A stretch of DNA of 6,135 nucleotides from Fidelibacterota bacterium (GCA_012964845.1 DTTG01000211.1:1-6135), one strand, 5' to 3'; positions 1-5,882 are shown, numbered from the stretch's first letter. Made by a program: numbers and translations. Notes: generated from the sequence alone by a model not told the origin.

Positions 1-13
1 CAAAAAGTGAAGC

Positions 14-41
14 TCCCGATCCCCGATTTCCAATCCCCGTA
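14..41. repeat. Short degenerate heptamer tandem repeat
   Basis: Four consecutive 7-nt units can be read on the plus strand: TCCCGAT, CCCCGAT, TTCCAAT and CCCCGTA. ATCCCCG recurs exactly at 19-25 and 33-39, two units apart. The minus strand, which is the transcribed strand here, is therefore G-rich. The run lies just past the tadA stop. Degenerate C4-type heptamer runs of this look are known as short tandemly repeated sequences in the spacers of some bacterial genomes, notably cyanobacteria. Assigning this run to such a family is an inference. Nothing else is visible in the 63 bases between tadA and the left edge, and there is no clear hairpin with a T-tract. Confidence 0.45.
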
Positions 42-63
42 ATAGGAAACTTAATTGGGGGTA

Positions 64-534
64 TTAGTCTTTTTTCCTCTGCTTTTTAAAAAACTCATGG
101 ATGATTAAGGTGCAGGGATCTTCCATAATTCCCCCTTTAACTGTGAGTTGATGCTTAAATCGGTTGTCTCTGCACAGTTGATACAGGGAACCACAGCAGC
201 CTTCTTTTTCATCATACATTCCAAACACCACCATATTGATTCGGGCATTTACCAATGCACCAGCACACATAGGACAGGGCTCTTTGGTGACATATAATTG
301 ACAATCCTTCAACCGCCAGTTTTTTATTGTATTTGCTGCAGAAGTAATGGCAATTATTTCTGCATGAGCAGTTGGGTCATTCAGACTTTCACATTGGTTA
401 TATCCTCGTCCGATGATTATCCCATTTTTAACAACCACAGCGCCAATAGGGACTTCATCTTGTTCAAATGCTTTTTCCGCTTCCCTGAAAGCAGCCTTCA
501 TCCATTTTTCATGGTTATTTTTTATGGAGGTCAT
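64..534 (-). CDS. tadA: tRNA-specific adenosine-34 deaminase TadA
   Basis: This 156-residue zinc deaminase converts adenosine to inosine at the wobble position of tRNA-Arg(ACG) in the cytoplasm. The CDA-fold signature is complete: HAE at residues 57-59 (zinc ligand H57, proton-shuttle E59) and PCPMC at 86-90 (zinc ligands C87 and C90). The substrate-side segment DPTAHAE at 53-59 is typical of TadA, as opposed to guanine or cytosine deaminases. The N-terminal HEKWM at 8-12 matches the usual first helix, so the ATG at 534 is a good start. Length is normal for the family. The start overlaps the rsmE stop by 4 nt (ATGA) and has no clear Shine-Dalgarno of its own, so translation is probably coupled to rsmE. 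It is the last gene of the operon. A tail with extra Cys (113, 114, 121, 141) and a basic C-terminus (KKQRKKD) is ordinary variation. Confidence 0.96.
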   Translation of the reverse strand: MTSIKNNHEKWMKAAFREAEKAFEQDEVPIGAVVVKNGIIIGRGYNQCESLNDPTAHAEIIAITSAANTIKNWRLKDCQLYVTKEPCPMCAGALVNARINMVVFGMYDEKEGCCGSLYQLCRDNRFKHQLTVKGGIMEDPCTLIIHEFFKKQRKKD

Positions 535-1244
535 TTTTCATTTACCAAATTAAGAATATGGCAGGCTGCTACTGCGGCTGTCTCCGTTCGCAATCGATTA
601 GCTCCAAGGGTAACCTGTTGAAAACCAAACTTTTGAGATTTCTTAATTTCGGATGAAGAAAAATCTCCTTCCGGCCCGATGAGTATGCAATAATCACTTT
701 GGGCAGGTGCAAGTTTAATTAAATGGCGGTTTTCTTCTTCGCCTAAATAAGCAATAAATTTTTCATTATTGATACAATTTTCCATAAATTCCTTCACCGG
801 AATAATATCATTAATTTTAGGAATTAATGCCTTTAGTGATTGCTTCATTGATGAAATTGTCCTTTTTAATATTCGGTTTAATTTAACATTTTTTCTCTCT
901 GAATTTTCTGTTAAAATAAAACTGATTTCCTGGATTCCAAGCTCCACCGATTTTTCAATAAACCACTCAAGTCTGTCATGACTTTTCGGAGGGGAAATTC
1001 CAATGTGAATGGAGTGCTTTAGGAGTCCTCCAATATTATTTTTTCTATTTATTATTTTTAATTTGCAATTTAGTGCATTTACGTTTTCAAAAATCGATTC
1101 ATACTCCCCACCCTTTCCATCAACAACGGTAATTTTATCCCCAATTTTCTTTCTCAGCACCTTTAAGGCATGGTGAGCTTCATCTTCTGGCAAAATAATA
1201 AAATCTTCAAAAATCTGGGTAGAATAAAAATACTGATCCATCAC
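531..1244 (-). CDS. rsmE: 16S rRNA (uracil-1498-N3)-methyltransferase RsmE
   Basis: This 237-residue SPOUT-class methyltransferase uses S-adenosylmethionine to methylate U1498 in helix 44 of 16S rRNA, near the decoding centre. The N-terminal PUA-like part holds HHALKVLRKKIGD (residues 24-36, the usual 'H..VLR...GD' signature) and VDGKGGEY. The trefoil-knot domain shows EKSVELGI (97-104), ERKNVKLNRILKRTI followed by MKQS (116-136), IGPEGDFSSSEI (189-200) and LGANRLRTETA (213-223), which together form the SAM-binding knot. Length is normal. Start choice is open between the GTG at 1244 (GTGA overlap of 4 nt with the upstream stop) and the ATG at 1241 (TGATG, 1-nt overlap). The ATG is more conventional and gives a 236-residue protein. 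The next gene, tadA, is also an RNA-modification gene. Confidence 0.96.
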   Translation of the reverse strand: MMDQYFYSTQIFEDFIILPEDEAHHALKVLRKKIGDKITVVDGKGGEYESIFENVNALNCKLKIINRKNNIGGLLKHSIHIGISPPKSHDRLEWFIEKSVELGIQEISFILTENSERKNVKLNRILKRTISSMKQSLKALIPKINDIIPVKEFMENCINNEKFIAYLGEEENRHLIKLAPAQSDYCILIGPEGDFSSSEIKKSQKFGFQQVTLGANRLRTETAAVAACHILNLVNEK

Positions 1245-2500
1245 TCGTTTTTCTCAATTAAAATATGGTTTAGAATTTGCATATCACCCTCAGGAGAATC
1301 TTTTTTCCCCGAATAGGGTTCAATGTCTAACAAATTACAAATCATTGGGTAAATATGAATATTTTCGAATGCGGATATTTGAATACCTGATTTAATATCT
1401 GGCCCCGAAGCATAGAAAAATCCATGCATATTTGCCAGTTGGGGATCATACCCATGCATTCCACCCAGAGTAAATTCGTCCTCATCCATAGCAGATTGTG
1501 TAGTTATGAGCCAGCCTTCATCAGCAAGAAGCAGGAATTCTCCAGTATTATTATTGTTAAAATGAAATCTTTCCGGAATGTTATTTTTTTTCCACACTTT
1601 ACAATGAGGTATTTTTTGTAATTCCTTGAATAATATCTTTTTATACTTTCTCTTAAATTTTTTCAAATCAAATTGAACATGCGTTCCCCTACCATTTAGA
1701 TAAAGGTCACTTAATCGGCTAATATAATCATCTAAAACAATCCTTTTATTTTCACTGACATTAGTCATTCCATGGTCACTCACAATAATTAGATTGAGAT
1801 TAGAATGAATTTTCAAGCCTTCAAGGTTTTGTAAAAGATAGCCCAACAGGTCATCCATTTCTTCTACTGCTTCCACTATTTCAGAAGTATTCACTCCCCA
1901 ATCATGACCGGTATGATCTGGTTCAGAAAAATACAGCATTATTAATTGGGGGCGATTTTTATGGGGAAGCTGAAACCAGGAAATTACTGAATCAATCCGT
2001 GCTTTAAAGGGTACGCTGCCATCATAATATTTGAAAATAGATGGTGAATATCCTTTTATCGGCGCCTCTGACCCCACCCAGTAAAAGGACGCTGCTTTTA
2101 CTCCCTGTCTTTCAGCTGTTACCCAAATAGGTTCGGATTTATAAAATTTTGGGTCACGTACCTTGTTCCGGTCATACAAACTATACTTTTCCCTGAATTC
2201 TTTATCATAGAATGAATTTCCGGTGATGTTATGCGTACCTGAGTAGGCTCCGGTGGCAATAGAATAATGATTGGGAAACGTGAGGGATGGAAATACCGGT
2301 ATAAGCGCATCTGCCTTTACACCTTCCAATTCAAGTCTATCAAAATTTGGGGTATCTGCCATTGTTGTAAAGTCATATCGAAATCCATCAAAAGAAACCA
2401 TTAGCACATAGGATTGGTCACTTGCGAATAATAAAGTAAATAAAAGGGTGAGGTGGATAATCAATTTTCGCAAGTCTGTTTTCCGATATACTTGATACAT
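1241..2500 (-). CDS. Secreted nucleotide pyrophosphatase/phosphodiesterase (alkaline phosphatase superfamily)
   Basis: This is a 419-residue type I phosphodiesterase/nucleotide pyrophosphatase of the NPP group, a two-zinc hydrolase of phosphodiester or pyrophosphate bonds. The full active site is visible: D38 in SFDGFRYD, nucleophile T74 in FPSLTFPNHY, D195 and H199 in SEPDHTGHDWG, D242 and H243 in SDHGM, and H349 in GMHGYD. N95 sits where the NPP phosphate-contacting Asn is expected. The substrate (nucleotide, lipid headgroup or other phosphodiester) cannot be read from this. A signal peptide covers roughly residues 10-27 (LRKLIIHLTLLFTLLFAS), so the enzyme is exported, probably to the periplasm or surface. 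The ATG at 2500 overlaps the LRR gene by 40 nt. In-frame TTG codons at 2473 and 2464 would still leave an export signal, and the one at 2464 would give a 4-nt TTGA overlap like the other junctions. Confidence 0.9.
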   Translation of the reverse strand: MYQVYRKTDLRKLIIHLTLLFTLLFASDQSYVLMVSFDGFRYDFTTMADTPNFDRLELEGVKADALIPVFPSLTFPNHYSIATGAYSGTHNITGNSFYDKEFREKYSLYDRNKVRDPKFYKSEPIWVTAERQGVKAASFYWVGSEAPIKGYSPSIFKYYDGSVPFKARIDSVISWFQLPHKNRPQLIMLYFSEPDHTGHDWGVNTSEIVEAVEEMDDLLGYLLQNLEGLKIHSNLNLIIVSDHGMTNVSENKRIVLDDYISRLSDLYLNGRGTHVQFDLKKFKRKYKKILFKELQKIPHCKVWKKNNIPERFHFNNNNTGEFLLLADEGWLITTQSAMDEDEFTLGGMHGYDPQLANMHGFFYASGPDIKSGIQISAFENIHIYPMICNLLDIEPYSGKKDSPEGDMQILNHILIEKNE

Positions 2501-3729
2501 TCCGGATAAGGCGGACAGAATGAATTCCCATAAATCAATATTTTCTTGGATTTATCTTCATCGCAAAAATCATCGGAAATCTGACCAGATAATTGATTTG
2601 CATGAATATAAAGAACTTCCAAGCCTTTTATCTGCAACAGTTTTTCCGGAATAATTCCATCAAAATTATTGAAACTTATATTTAATGATTTGAGATTAGT
2701 CAATTCTCCCAGTTCTATGGGTAATTGCCCTGTAAGTTGATTATTGGTTACATTTAATTTTTCCAAAACCAACCACCCATTCACAGTAGCTGGCAATGGA
2801 CCACTTAACTGATTATTATGTAGATCTAATTCTATCAATCTGACCAAGTTTCCCAGTGAAGCAGGAATAATACCGCTTAATTGATTTGACTCTAAATCTA
2901 GATTAACCAAATTAATGAGGTTGCCCAATTCCGATGGAATATTTCCACTCAATTGGTTAAATTCTAAATTCAATCTGTATAGGTTCAGATTACCAAGTTC
3001 CACCGGGATCGGTCCAGTCAATTTATTTTGAGAGAGATTTAAATACTGTAATTTTGAAAGCTTACCAAGTGCAGGCGGAATCACCCCATCAAACTGATTA
3101 TTGGATAAATTTAAATAAGTTATTCCCTCCATATCACCAAAACTGGACGGGATGCTGCCGGTGAAAAAATTGGAAGCCAGATACACCCATTTTAGATTTT
3201 TAAGATTCTCAAATTCTGGAGGCAGATATCCTGAAAGTGTGTTGCTGTTCAAGGCTAAATGCTCCAATGATTTAAGTTCACCAATTTCAGAGGGAATGTT
3301 ACCAATTAATTGGTTAGAAGATAAGGTTAGGTCATTTATATTTTTTAATGCCCCAATTTCTCGAGGGATAACTCCATTAAATTTATTGGATTCCAACGAT
3401 AGTTTTCGCAATTGGGTTAGATTACCAATTTCACTTGGAATTAATCCTGAAAGTATATATTCCATCCTGCACTCTGTATGAGTTGAGGGTGATGAACAAA
3501 ATTCAACTAGACGGCCGTTTTCCCAAATTTGCCAGCCAAGTTTAATGGGGTTTAAATCAGAAGAGGGGGAATTTTTATTATATTTGCTATTATTAATGAG
3601 TGCTCGTAAAAACTGAACATCTTTCTGGAAATAGCAGTTGTTTTCAATTTCTAAAAAGCCAGTATCACAACACCACATGGTTGCGTAATAAACCAACCAA
3701 ATACAATAAAATCTTAAAATTTTATTCAA
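2461..3729 (-). CDS. Secreted plant-type leucine-rich-repeat protein
   Basis: This 422-residue protein has an N-terminal hydrophobic signal (about residues 3-20, ILRFYCIWLVYYATMW), a Cys-bearing head (C20, C21, C32, C78, C87), twelve LRRs (residues 96-382) and a Cys-rich end cap (C389, C405, C411, C420, including FCPPYPEC). The repeats follow the 24-residue pattern 'IPxELGNLxNLxxLxLxxNxLSG' of the plant-specific LRR class, which usually forms a solenoid for protein or ligand binding. No enzymatic domain, membrane anchor or lipobox is visible, so the role is probably binding or scaffolding outside the cytoplasm; the partner is unknown. The start is TTG at 3729, overlapping the dehydrogenase stop by 8 nt. 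An in-frame TAG lies two codons upstream and the first ATG (3678, M18) would delete the signal, so TTG is the best choice. The head and tail resemble those I associate with Marinimicrobia LRR proteins. Confidence 0.88.
   Translation of the reverse strand: MNKILRFYCIWLVYYATMWCCDTGFLEIENNCYFQKDVQFLRALINNSKYNKNSPSSDLNPIKLGWQIWENGRLVEFCSSPSTHTECRMEYILSGLIPSEIGNLTQLRKLSLESNKFNGVIPREIGALKNINDLTLSSNQLIGNIPSEIGELKSLEHLALNSNTLSGYLPPEFENLKNLKWVYLASNFFTGSIPSSFGDMEGITYLNLSNNQFDGVIPPALGKLSKLQYLNLSQNKLTGPIPVELGNLNLYRLNLEFNQLSGNIPSELGNLINLVNLDLESNQLSGIIPASLGNLVRLIELDLHNNQLSGPLPATVNGWLVLEKLNVTNNQLTGQLPIELGELTNLKSLNISFNNFDGIIPEKLLQIKGLEVLYIHANQLSGQISDDFCDEDKSKKILIYGNSFCPPYPECIKYIGKQTCEN
2584..3444 (-). repeat. 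Twelve tandem LRR units (about 72 bp each)
   Basis: This is the coding repeat inside the LRR gene. Each unit can be read from the residue before 'IP/LP' to the closing 'xG', for example LIPSEIGNL...NKFNG first and IIPEKLLQI...NQLSG last. Eleven units are 24 residues. Unit seven (PIPVELGNLNLYRLNL...) is 23, having lost one residue in its 'LxNL' turn. The DNA has drifted considerably between units, so this is an old array maintained at protein level, not a fresh tandem duplication. The unit after the last (QISDDFC) breaks off into the Cys cap. Confidence 0.9.
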
Positions 3730-4921
3730 CGCCTACAAGTTTATAAATGGATCCGGTATGGTTTACTATGTATAATTCTCCCTTGCCATCTTCACCAAAT
3801 GAGGATAGGTACAAATCTTCTTCGAGTCCGTTTATCTTCCACTCCTCATAGTTTTGGGAAGCGCCATTTTTTACTGTGAAACTCCATACTTTTCCGGTGC
3901 AGTAATCTCCAAAAATATAATGGCCGTATAATTCAGGAATTTGGCTGCCTCTGTAAACATAGCCACCGGTAACGGAACATCCCTGAGCATCATTCTGGTC
4001 CCAGCCAATGAGAGTTTTCATATAGTTGGCATTATTGGGATATTCAAAAATGGGCAGCACTAACCCATCTTTTTCACAATCTTCTCCGGGAGGATAACAA
4101 TGTGCGCCTTCCATTATATTCCACCCAAAATTTGCACCGGGAGATTTTGCCGGCAGATAATCAATTTCTTCCCAGCTGCTTTGACCCACATCGCCAATAT
4201 ATAAATCCCCGGTTTCTGCATCAAATGAAAAGCGCCAGGCATTTCGGAGACCATAACACCAAATTTCTCCCTTTGCCCTTTTTTCATTTAAGAATGGATT
4301 ATCAACCGGAATTTCATAGGGTGGTGTTCTATCTACATCAATTCTAAGAATCGTGCCAAAAATGGTTTCTATATTTTGACCATTATCATGGGGGTCACCG
4401 GCATAACCGCCATCACCCACAGCGATGTAGAGAAACCCATCCGGACCAAAAGCCAACTGTCCGCCATTATGATTTGAATAAGGCTGCTGAAACTTCAAAA
4501 TAATTTTTTCTTTTTTTGCATTTGCAATAATGGTTTTTGGGTCAACTTCATATTCAGATATTACTGTGCTGTCTTTTTTATTCACATAATTCACAAATAT
4601 TCTTCCATTTTTTGAAAATTGCGGATGGAGTGCAAATCCAAGTAAACCTCTCTCATCTCCGGGCATCTTGGGTTGGTGTACCTGATGGCGGATATTTAAT
4701 AAAGGAGACAGAGCTACCTCACCATTTATCAAACGCTGAACCACCCCATGCTGCTCAACAATGAACAGAGTATCTGAATTATTTTCCGGTGCAGTGAGAT
4801 AGACCGGTTTATGGAGTCCTTCAACTAATTTCATTACCCTGAGTTCTTTGGCATACATGAAAGAGTTCAAGGCTATATATATAATAATCCAACACCACCA
4901 AATAGTTAGCTGAATTTTCAT
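3722..4921 (-). CDS. Secreted PQQ-dependent sugar dehydrogenase (glucose/sorbosone dehydrogenase family)
   Basis: This 399-residue soluble quinoprotein has the six-bladed beta-propeller fold of the GSDH family, whose members oxidise aldose sugars using PQQ outside the cytoplasm. Diagnostic segments in order are GVVQRL (59-64), ERGLLGFALHP (90-100), NHNGGQLAFGPDGFLYIAVGDGG (150-172, with H151 at the catalytic-base position of soluble glucose dehydrogenase), GTILRIDVD (189-197), GLRNAWRFSFD (224-234, with R226 at the PQQ-contacting Arg), LYIGDVGQSSWEEID (240-254), GANFGWN, CSVTGGYVYRG (315-325) and GDYCTGKVW (338-346). A signal peptide spans about residues 1-24. Length fits a complete single domain without a cytochrome or sorting tail. 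The ATG overlaps the upstream stop by 4 nt (ATGA) and no strong Shine-Dalgarno is visible, which suggests coupled translation. Exact substrate and PQQ supply are not shown; no pqq gene is in the window. Some family members have no demonstrated dehydrogenase activity. Confidence 0.88.
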   Translation of the reverse strand: MKIQLTIWWCWIIIYIALNSFMYAKELRVMKLVEGLHKPVYLTAPENNSDTLFIVEQHGVVQRLINGEVALSPLLNIRHQVHQPKMPGDERGLLGFALHPQFSKNGRIFVNYVNKKDSTVISEYEVDPKTIIANAKKEKIILKFQQPYSNHNGGQLAFGPDGFLYIAVGDGGYAGDPHDNGQNIETIFGTILRIDVDRTPPYEIPVDNPFLNEKRAKGEIWCYGLRNAWRFSFDAETGDLYIGDVGQSSWEEIDYLPAKSPGANFGWNIMEGAHCYPPGEDCEKDGLVLPIFEYPNNANYMKTLIGWDQNDAQGCSVTGGYVYRGSQIPELYGHYIFGDYCTGKVWSFTVKNGASQNYEEWKINGLEEDLYLSSFGEDGKGELYIVNHTGSIYKLVGVE

Positions 4922-5391
4922 TTAGATTTTTTCTTAATAGATAGTGTAAGAATAAATTTGGCTACGGGTTCATCTGAAATTTTGGGAACGGTTGCTACAA
5001 TTTGCACAGAGAGGTTTTGCCTTTCACCTGTTTCTTCTGCATCACGTACTAAATTTTGAATGGCAATTCCATCCTCGCAAACAAAGTGAACATCATCCTC
5101 TGCTCTTTTCAGGAAATCTGCATGAAAATCTTTGAAAATCAAATTAATCTTGGACTTGCTCGCTTGGATATAATTCATTGCAAGAAATCCGCCCGTGACA
5201 TCCGCACCAACTGCTAATACACCAAAATACATGGAGTTTAAATGGTTTTTAGTTCTGCGATTTAATTTTATTTTGATTTCTAACTTTGAGTCAGAAATGC
5301 TCACTACTTTTGGACGACAATAGAAAATTAATGGAACTTTGGTAAGTCCAAATAAAAGAATCTGCCAGTTAATTTTTGTTTCAGGTTTAAT
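4918..5391 (-). CDS. DUF4442 hotdog-fold protein, likely thioesterase-like; probable ATT start
   Basis: The conventional reading starts at GTG 5304 (128 residues) and contains a core I recognise as DUF4442: IKLNRRTKNHLNSMYFG, then VLAVGADVTGG on the central hotdog helix. Members resemble PaaI-type acyl-CoA thioesterases, but their substrates are largely undefined. The same frame stays open upstream to a TAA at 5431-5433. It encodes 29 further residues (ending ...PLIFYCRPKV) that look like the standard N-terminus of the family, including the RPK-V segment just before the GTG. No ATG, GTG or TTG exists there. An ATT at 5391 with AGGA 8 nt upstream would give a 157-residue protein of usual family length. 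It is the first gene of the operon, and its stop overlaps the dehydrogenase start. No signal peptide is evident. The family call is fairly firm; the exact start is inference, and a sequencing error or real frameshift would be alternatives. Confidence 0.72.
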   Translation of the reverse strand: MKPETKINWQILLFGLTKVPLIFYCRPKVVSISDSKLEIKIKLNRRTKNHLNSMYFGVLAVGADVTGGFLAMNYIQASKSKINLIFKDFHADFLKRAEDDVHFVCEDGIAIQNLVRDAEETGERQNLSVQIVATVPKISDEPVAKFILTLSIKKKSK

Positions 5392-5399
5392 TAATCCAG

Positions 5400-5403
5400 T
5401 CCT
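5400..5403 (-). promoter_or_regulatory. Shine-Dalgarno AGGA for the extended DUF4442 start
   Basis: On the minus strand AGGA lies 8 nt before the ATT at 5391, a normal spacing. It is the only purine-rich Shine-Dalgarno-like element near the expected N-terminus and helps choose this ATT among several in-frame ATT codons. The core is only four bases in AT-rich DNA, so chance is possible. Confidence 0.4.
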
Positions 5404-5429
5404 AATATAAATGAATATTCTGAATTTAC

Positions 5430-5435
5430 ATTATA
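5430..5435 (-). promoter_or_regulatory. Putative -10 box (TATAAT) of the six-gene operon
   Basis: A perfect TATAAT reads on the minus strand about 38 nt upstream of the ATT start and downstream of the terminator at 5486-5516. It is preceded by TGAT, close to an extended -10. No good TTGACA-like -35 element is seen at 16-18 nt spacing. A start site near 5423 would leave a leader of about 30 nt and include the proposed N-terminal extension. In AT-rich spacer such boxes also arise by chance. Confidence 0.45.
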
Positions 5436-5485
5436 ATCACTGGAAAAAATTTACGAATAAAGTTGATTAAAAAATCACCATAGAT

Positions 5486-5516
5486 AAAAAGGCCTCTCAA
5501 ATTGAGAGGCCTTTTT
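5486..5516 (-). terminator. Bidirectional rho-independent terminator
   Basis: This is a perfect 15-bp inverted repeat: AAAAAGGCCTCTCAA, one central A, then TTGAGAGGCCTTTTT. In practice it gives a 13-bp stem with a 5-nt loop, a GC-rich core (GGCCTCTC) and a run of five T on either strand. It ends transcription of the 94-residue gene upstream and separates it from the operon promoter. It would also stop any plus-strand transcription. Confidence 0.93.
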
Positions 5517-5583
5517 ATACTATCCGGCTCCTTCCGACCACAATTGTGGTACCAGACAGTTTATATCCTTCTTCTACCTCCTT
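5515..5583 (-). other. In-frame open extension after the TAG of the 94-residue gene
   Basis: Directly after the TAG at 5584-5586 the same frame reads 22 sense codons, KEVEEGYKLSG then TTIVVGRSRIV, and stops at TAA 5515-5517, whose last bases overlap the terminator stem. The translated string has a protein-like mix of charged and beta-strand residues. It could be the original C-terminus separated by a nonsense mutation, a low-level readthrough tail, or ordinary 3' untranslated sequence. An open run of 22 codons is not improbable by chance. The AAGGAGG here codes KE in this frame and has no ATG, GTG or TTG at a usable distance, so an independent small gene is unlikely. Confidence 0.35.
5537..5550. 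repeat. 14-bp perfect palindrome
   Basis: ACCACAATTGTGGT reads the same on both strands. It lies between the 94-residue gene and its terminator. As RNA it could form a 5-bp stem with an AATT loop just before the terminator hairpin; as DNA it could be a dimeric protein site. No T-tract follows, so it is not a terminator itself. Confidence 0.5.
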
Positions 5584-5868
5584 CTAGGCAAATGCGTGGT
5601 ATTCATAAGCATATAAAAACTGAGCCGCTGTGAGTACACATCGATCACCTAGATTATATGCAATTCGTTCACAATCAGACCGTTTAGCATCCATAACCAA
5701 TTTGAATTCCAATATCAGTTCACTATCCCGATAACCGATACTTTTGAATTCATACATTCCAATCCCACATTGAGTTCCAATTGTTATTTGGGGGGTTTCT
5801 AAACAAATTTCCTGCAGATATTCTGCCTGATTTATTTCTTCTACTAATCTTCTATTTTGTTGTGCCAT
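5584..5868 (-). CDS. Hypothetical 94-residue protein, family not recognised
   Basis: I do not recognise this protein. It begins MAQQNRRLVEEINQ and has an acidic/amphipathic N-terminal stretch (residues 8-24). A central part contains alternating hydrophobic residues (ITIGTQCGIGMYEF, 28-41; SELILEFKLVMDAKR, 49-63) that suggest beta strands, and the C-terminus is helical and aromatic-rich (AAQFLYAYEYHAFA). Cysteines are at 22, 34, 66 and 77. There is no signal peptide or membrane segment, so it is probably a small cytoplasmic protein. The ATG at 5868 has a strong ribosome binding site. The gene is monocistronic in appearance, with a 169-bp spacer upstream and a strong terminator downstream. It ends with the window's only TAG, and the frame continues open for 22 codons beyond it, so it may be a shortened form of a longer protein. 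Confidence 0.7.
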   Translation of the reverse strand: MAQQNRRLVEEINQAEYLQEICLETPQITIGTQCGIGMYEFKSIGYRDSELILEFKLVMDAKRSDCERIAYNLGDRCVLTAAQFLYAYEYHAFA

Positions 5869-5876
5869 TATCTTAA

Positions 5877-5882
5877 TCCTCT
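5877..5882 (-). promoter_or_regulatory. Ribosome binding site AGAGGA of the 94-residue gene
   Basis: AGAGGA reads on the minus strand, 8 nt before the ATG at 5868. It is the clearest Shine-Dalgarno in the window and fixes the start of this gene, which has no recognised family to guide it. Confidence 0.7.

Noticed and set aside
298..621. 107-codon plus-strand open frame opposite tadA/rsmE
   Set aside because: Antisense shadow of two well-supported genes; Phe/Ser/Cys-rich translation with no family features.
769..981. Plus-strand open frame opposite rsmE
   Set aside because: Antisense shadow of a conserved methyltransferase domain, no ribosome binding site or family.
2119..2310. 63-codon minus-strand frame inside the phosphodiesterase gene
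   Set aside because: Overlaps the catalytic core of the NPP gene in another frame; low-complexity translation.
3152..3481. 109-codon plus-strand frame opposite the LRR array
   Set aside because: Open antisense frame produced by the repetitive LRR coding sequence; its own periodicity mirrors the repeats.
3661..3729. Lipoprotein signal for the LRR protein (Cys20/Cys21 after a hydrophobic stretch)
   Set aside because: The residues before the Cys (A-T-M-W-C) do not fit a lipobox, so an ordinary signal peptide is more likely.
4102..4764. Two plus-strand frames opposite the dehydrogenase gene
   Set aside because: Antisense to conserved beta-propeller motifs and His/Phe/Leu-rich.
5426..5431. ATG just after the TATAAT box as a start for the DUF4442 gene
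   Set aside because: It is in another frame and followed at once by TAA, so it cannot initiate the protein.
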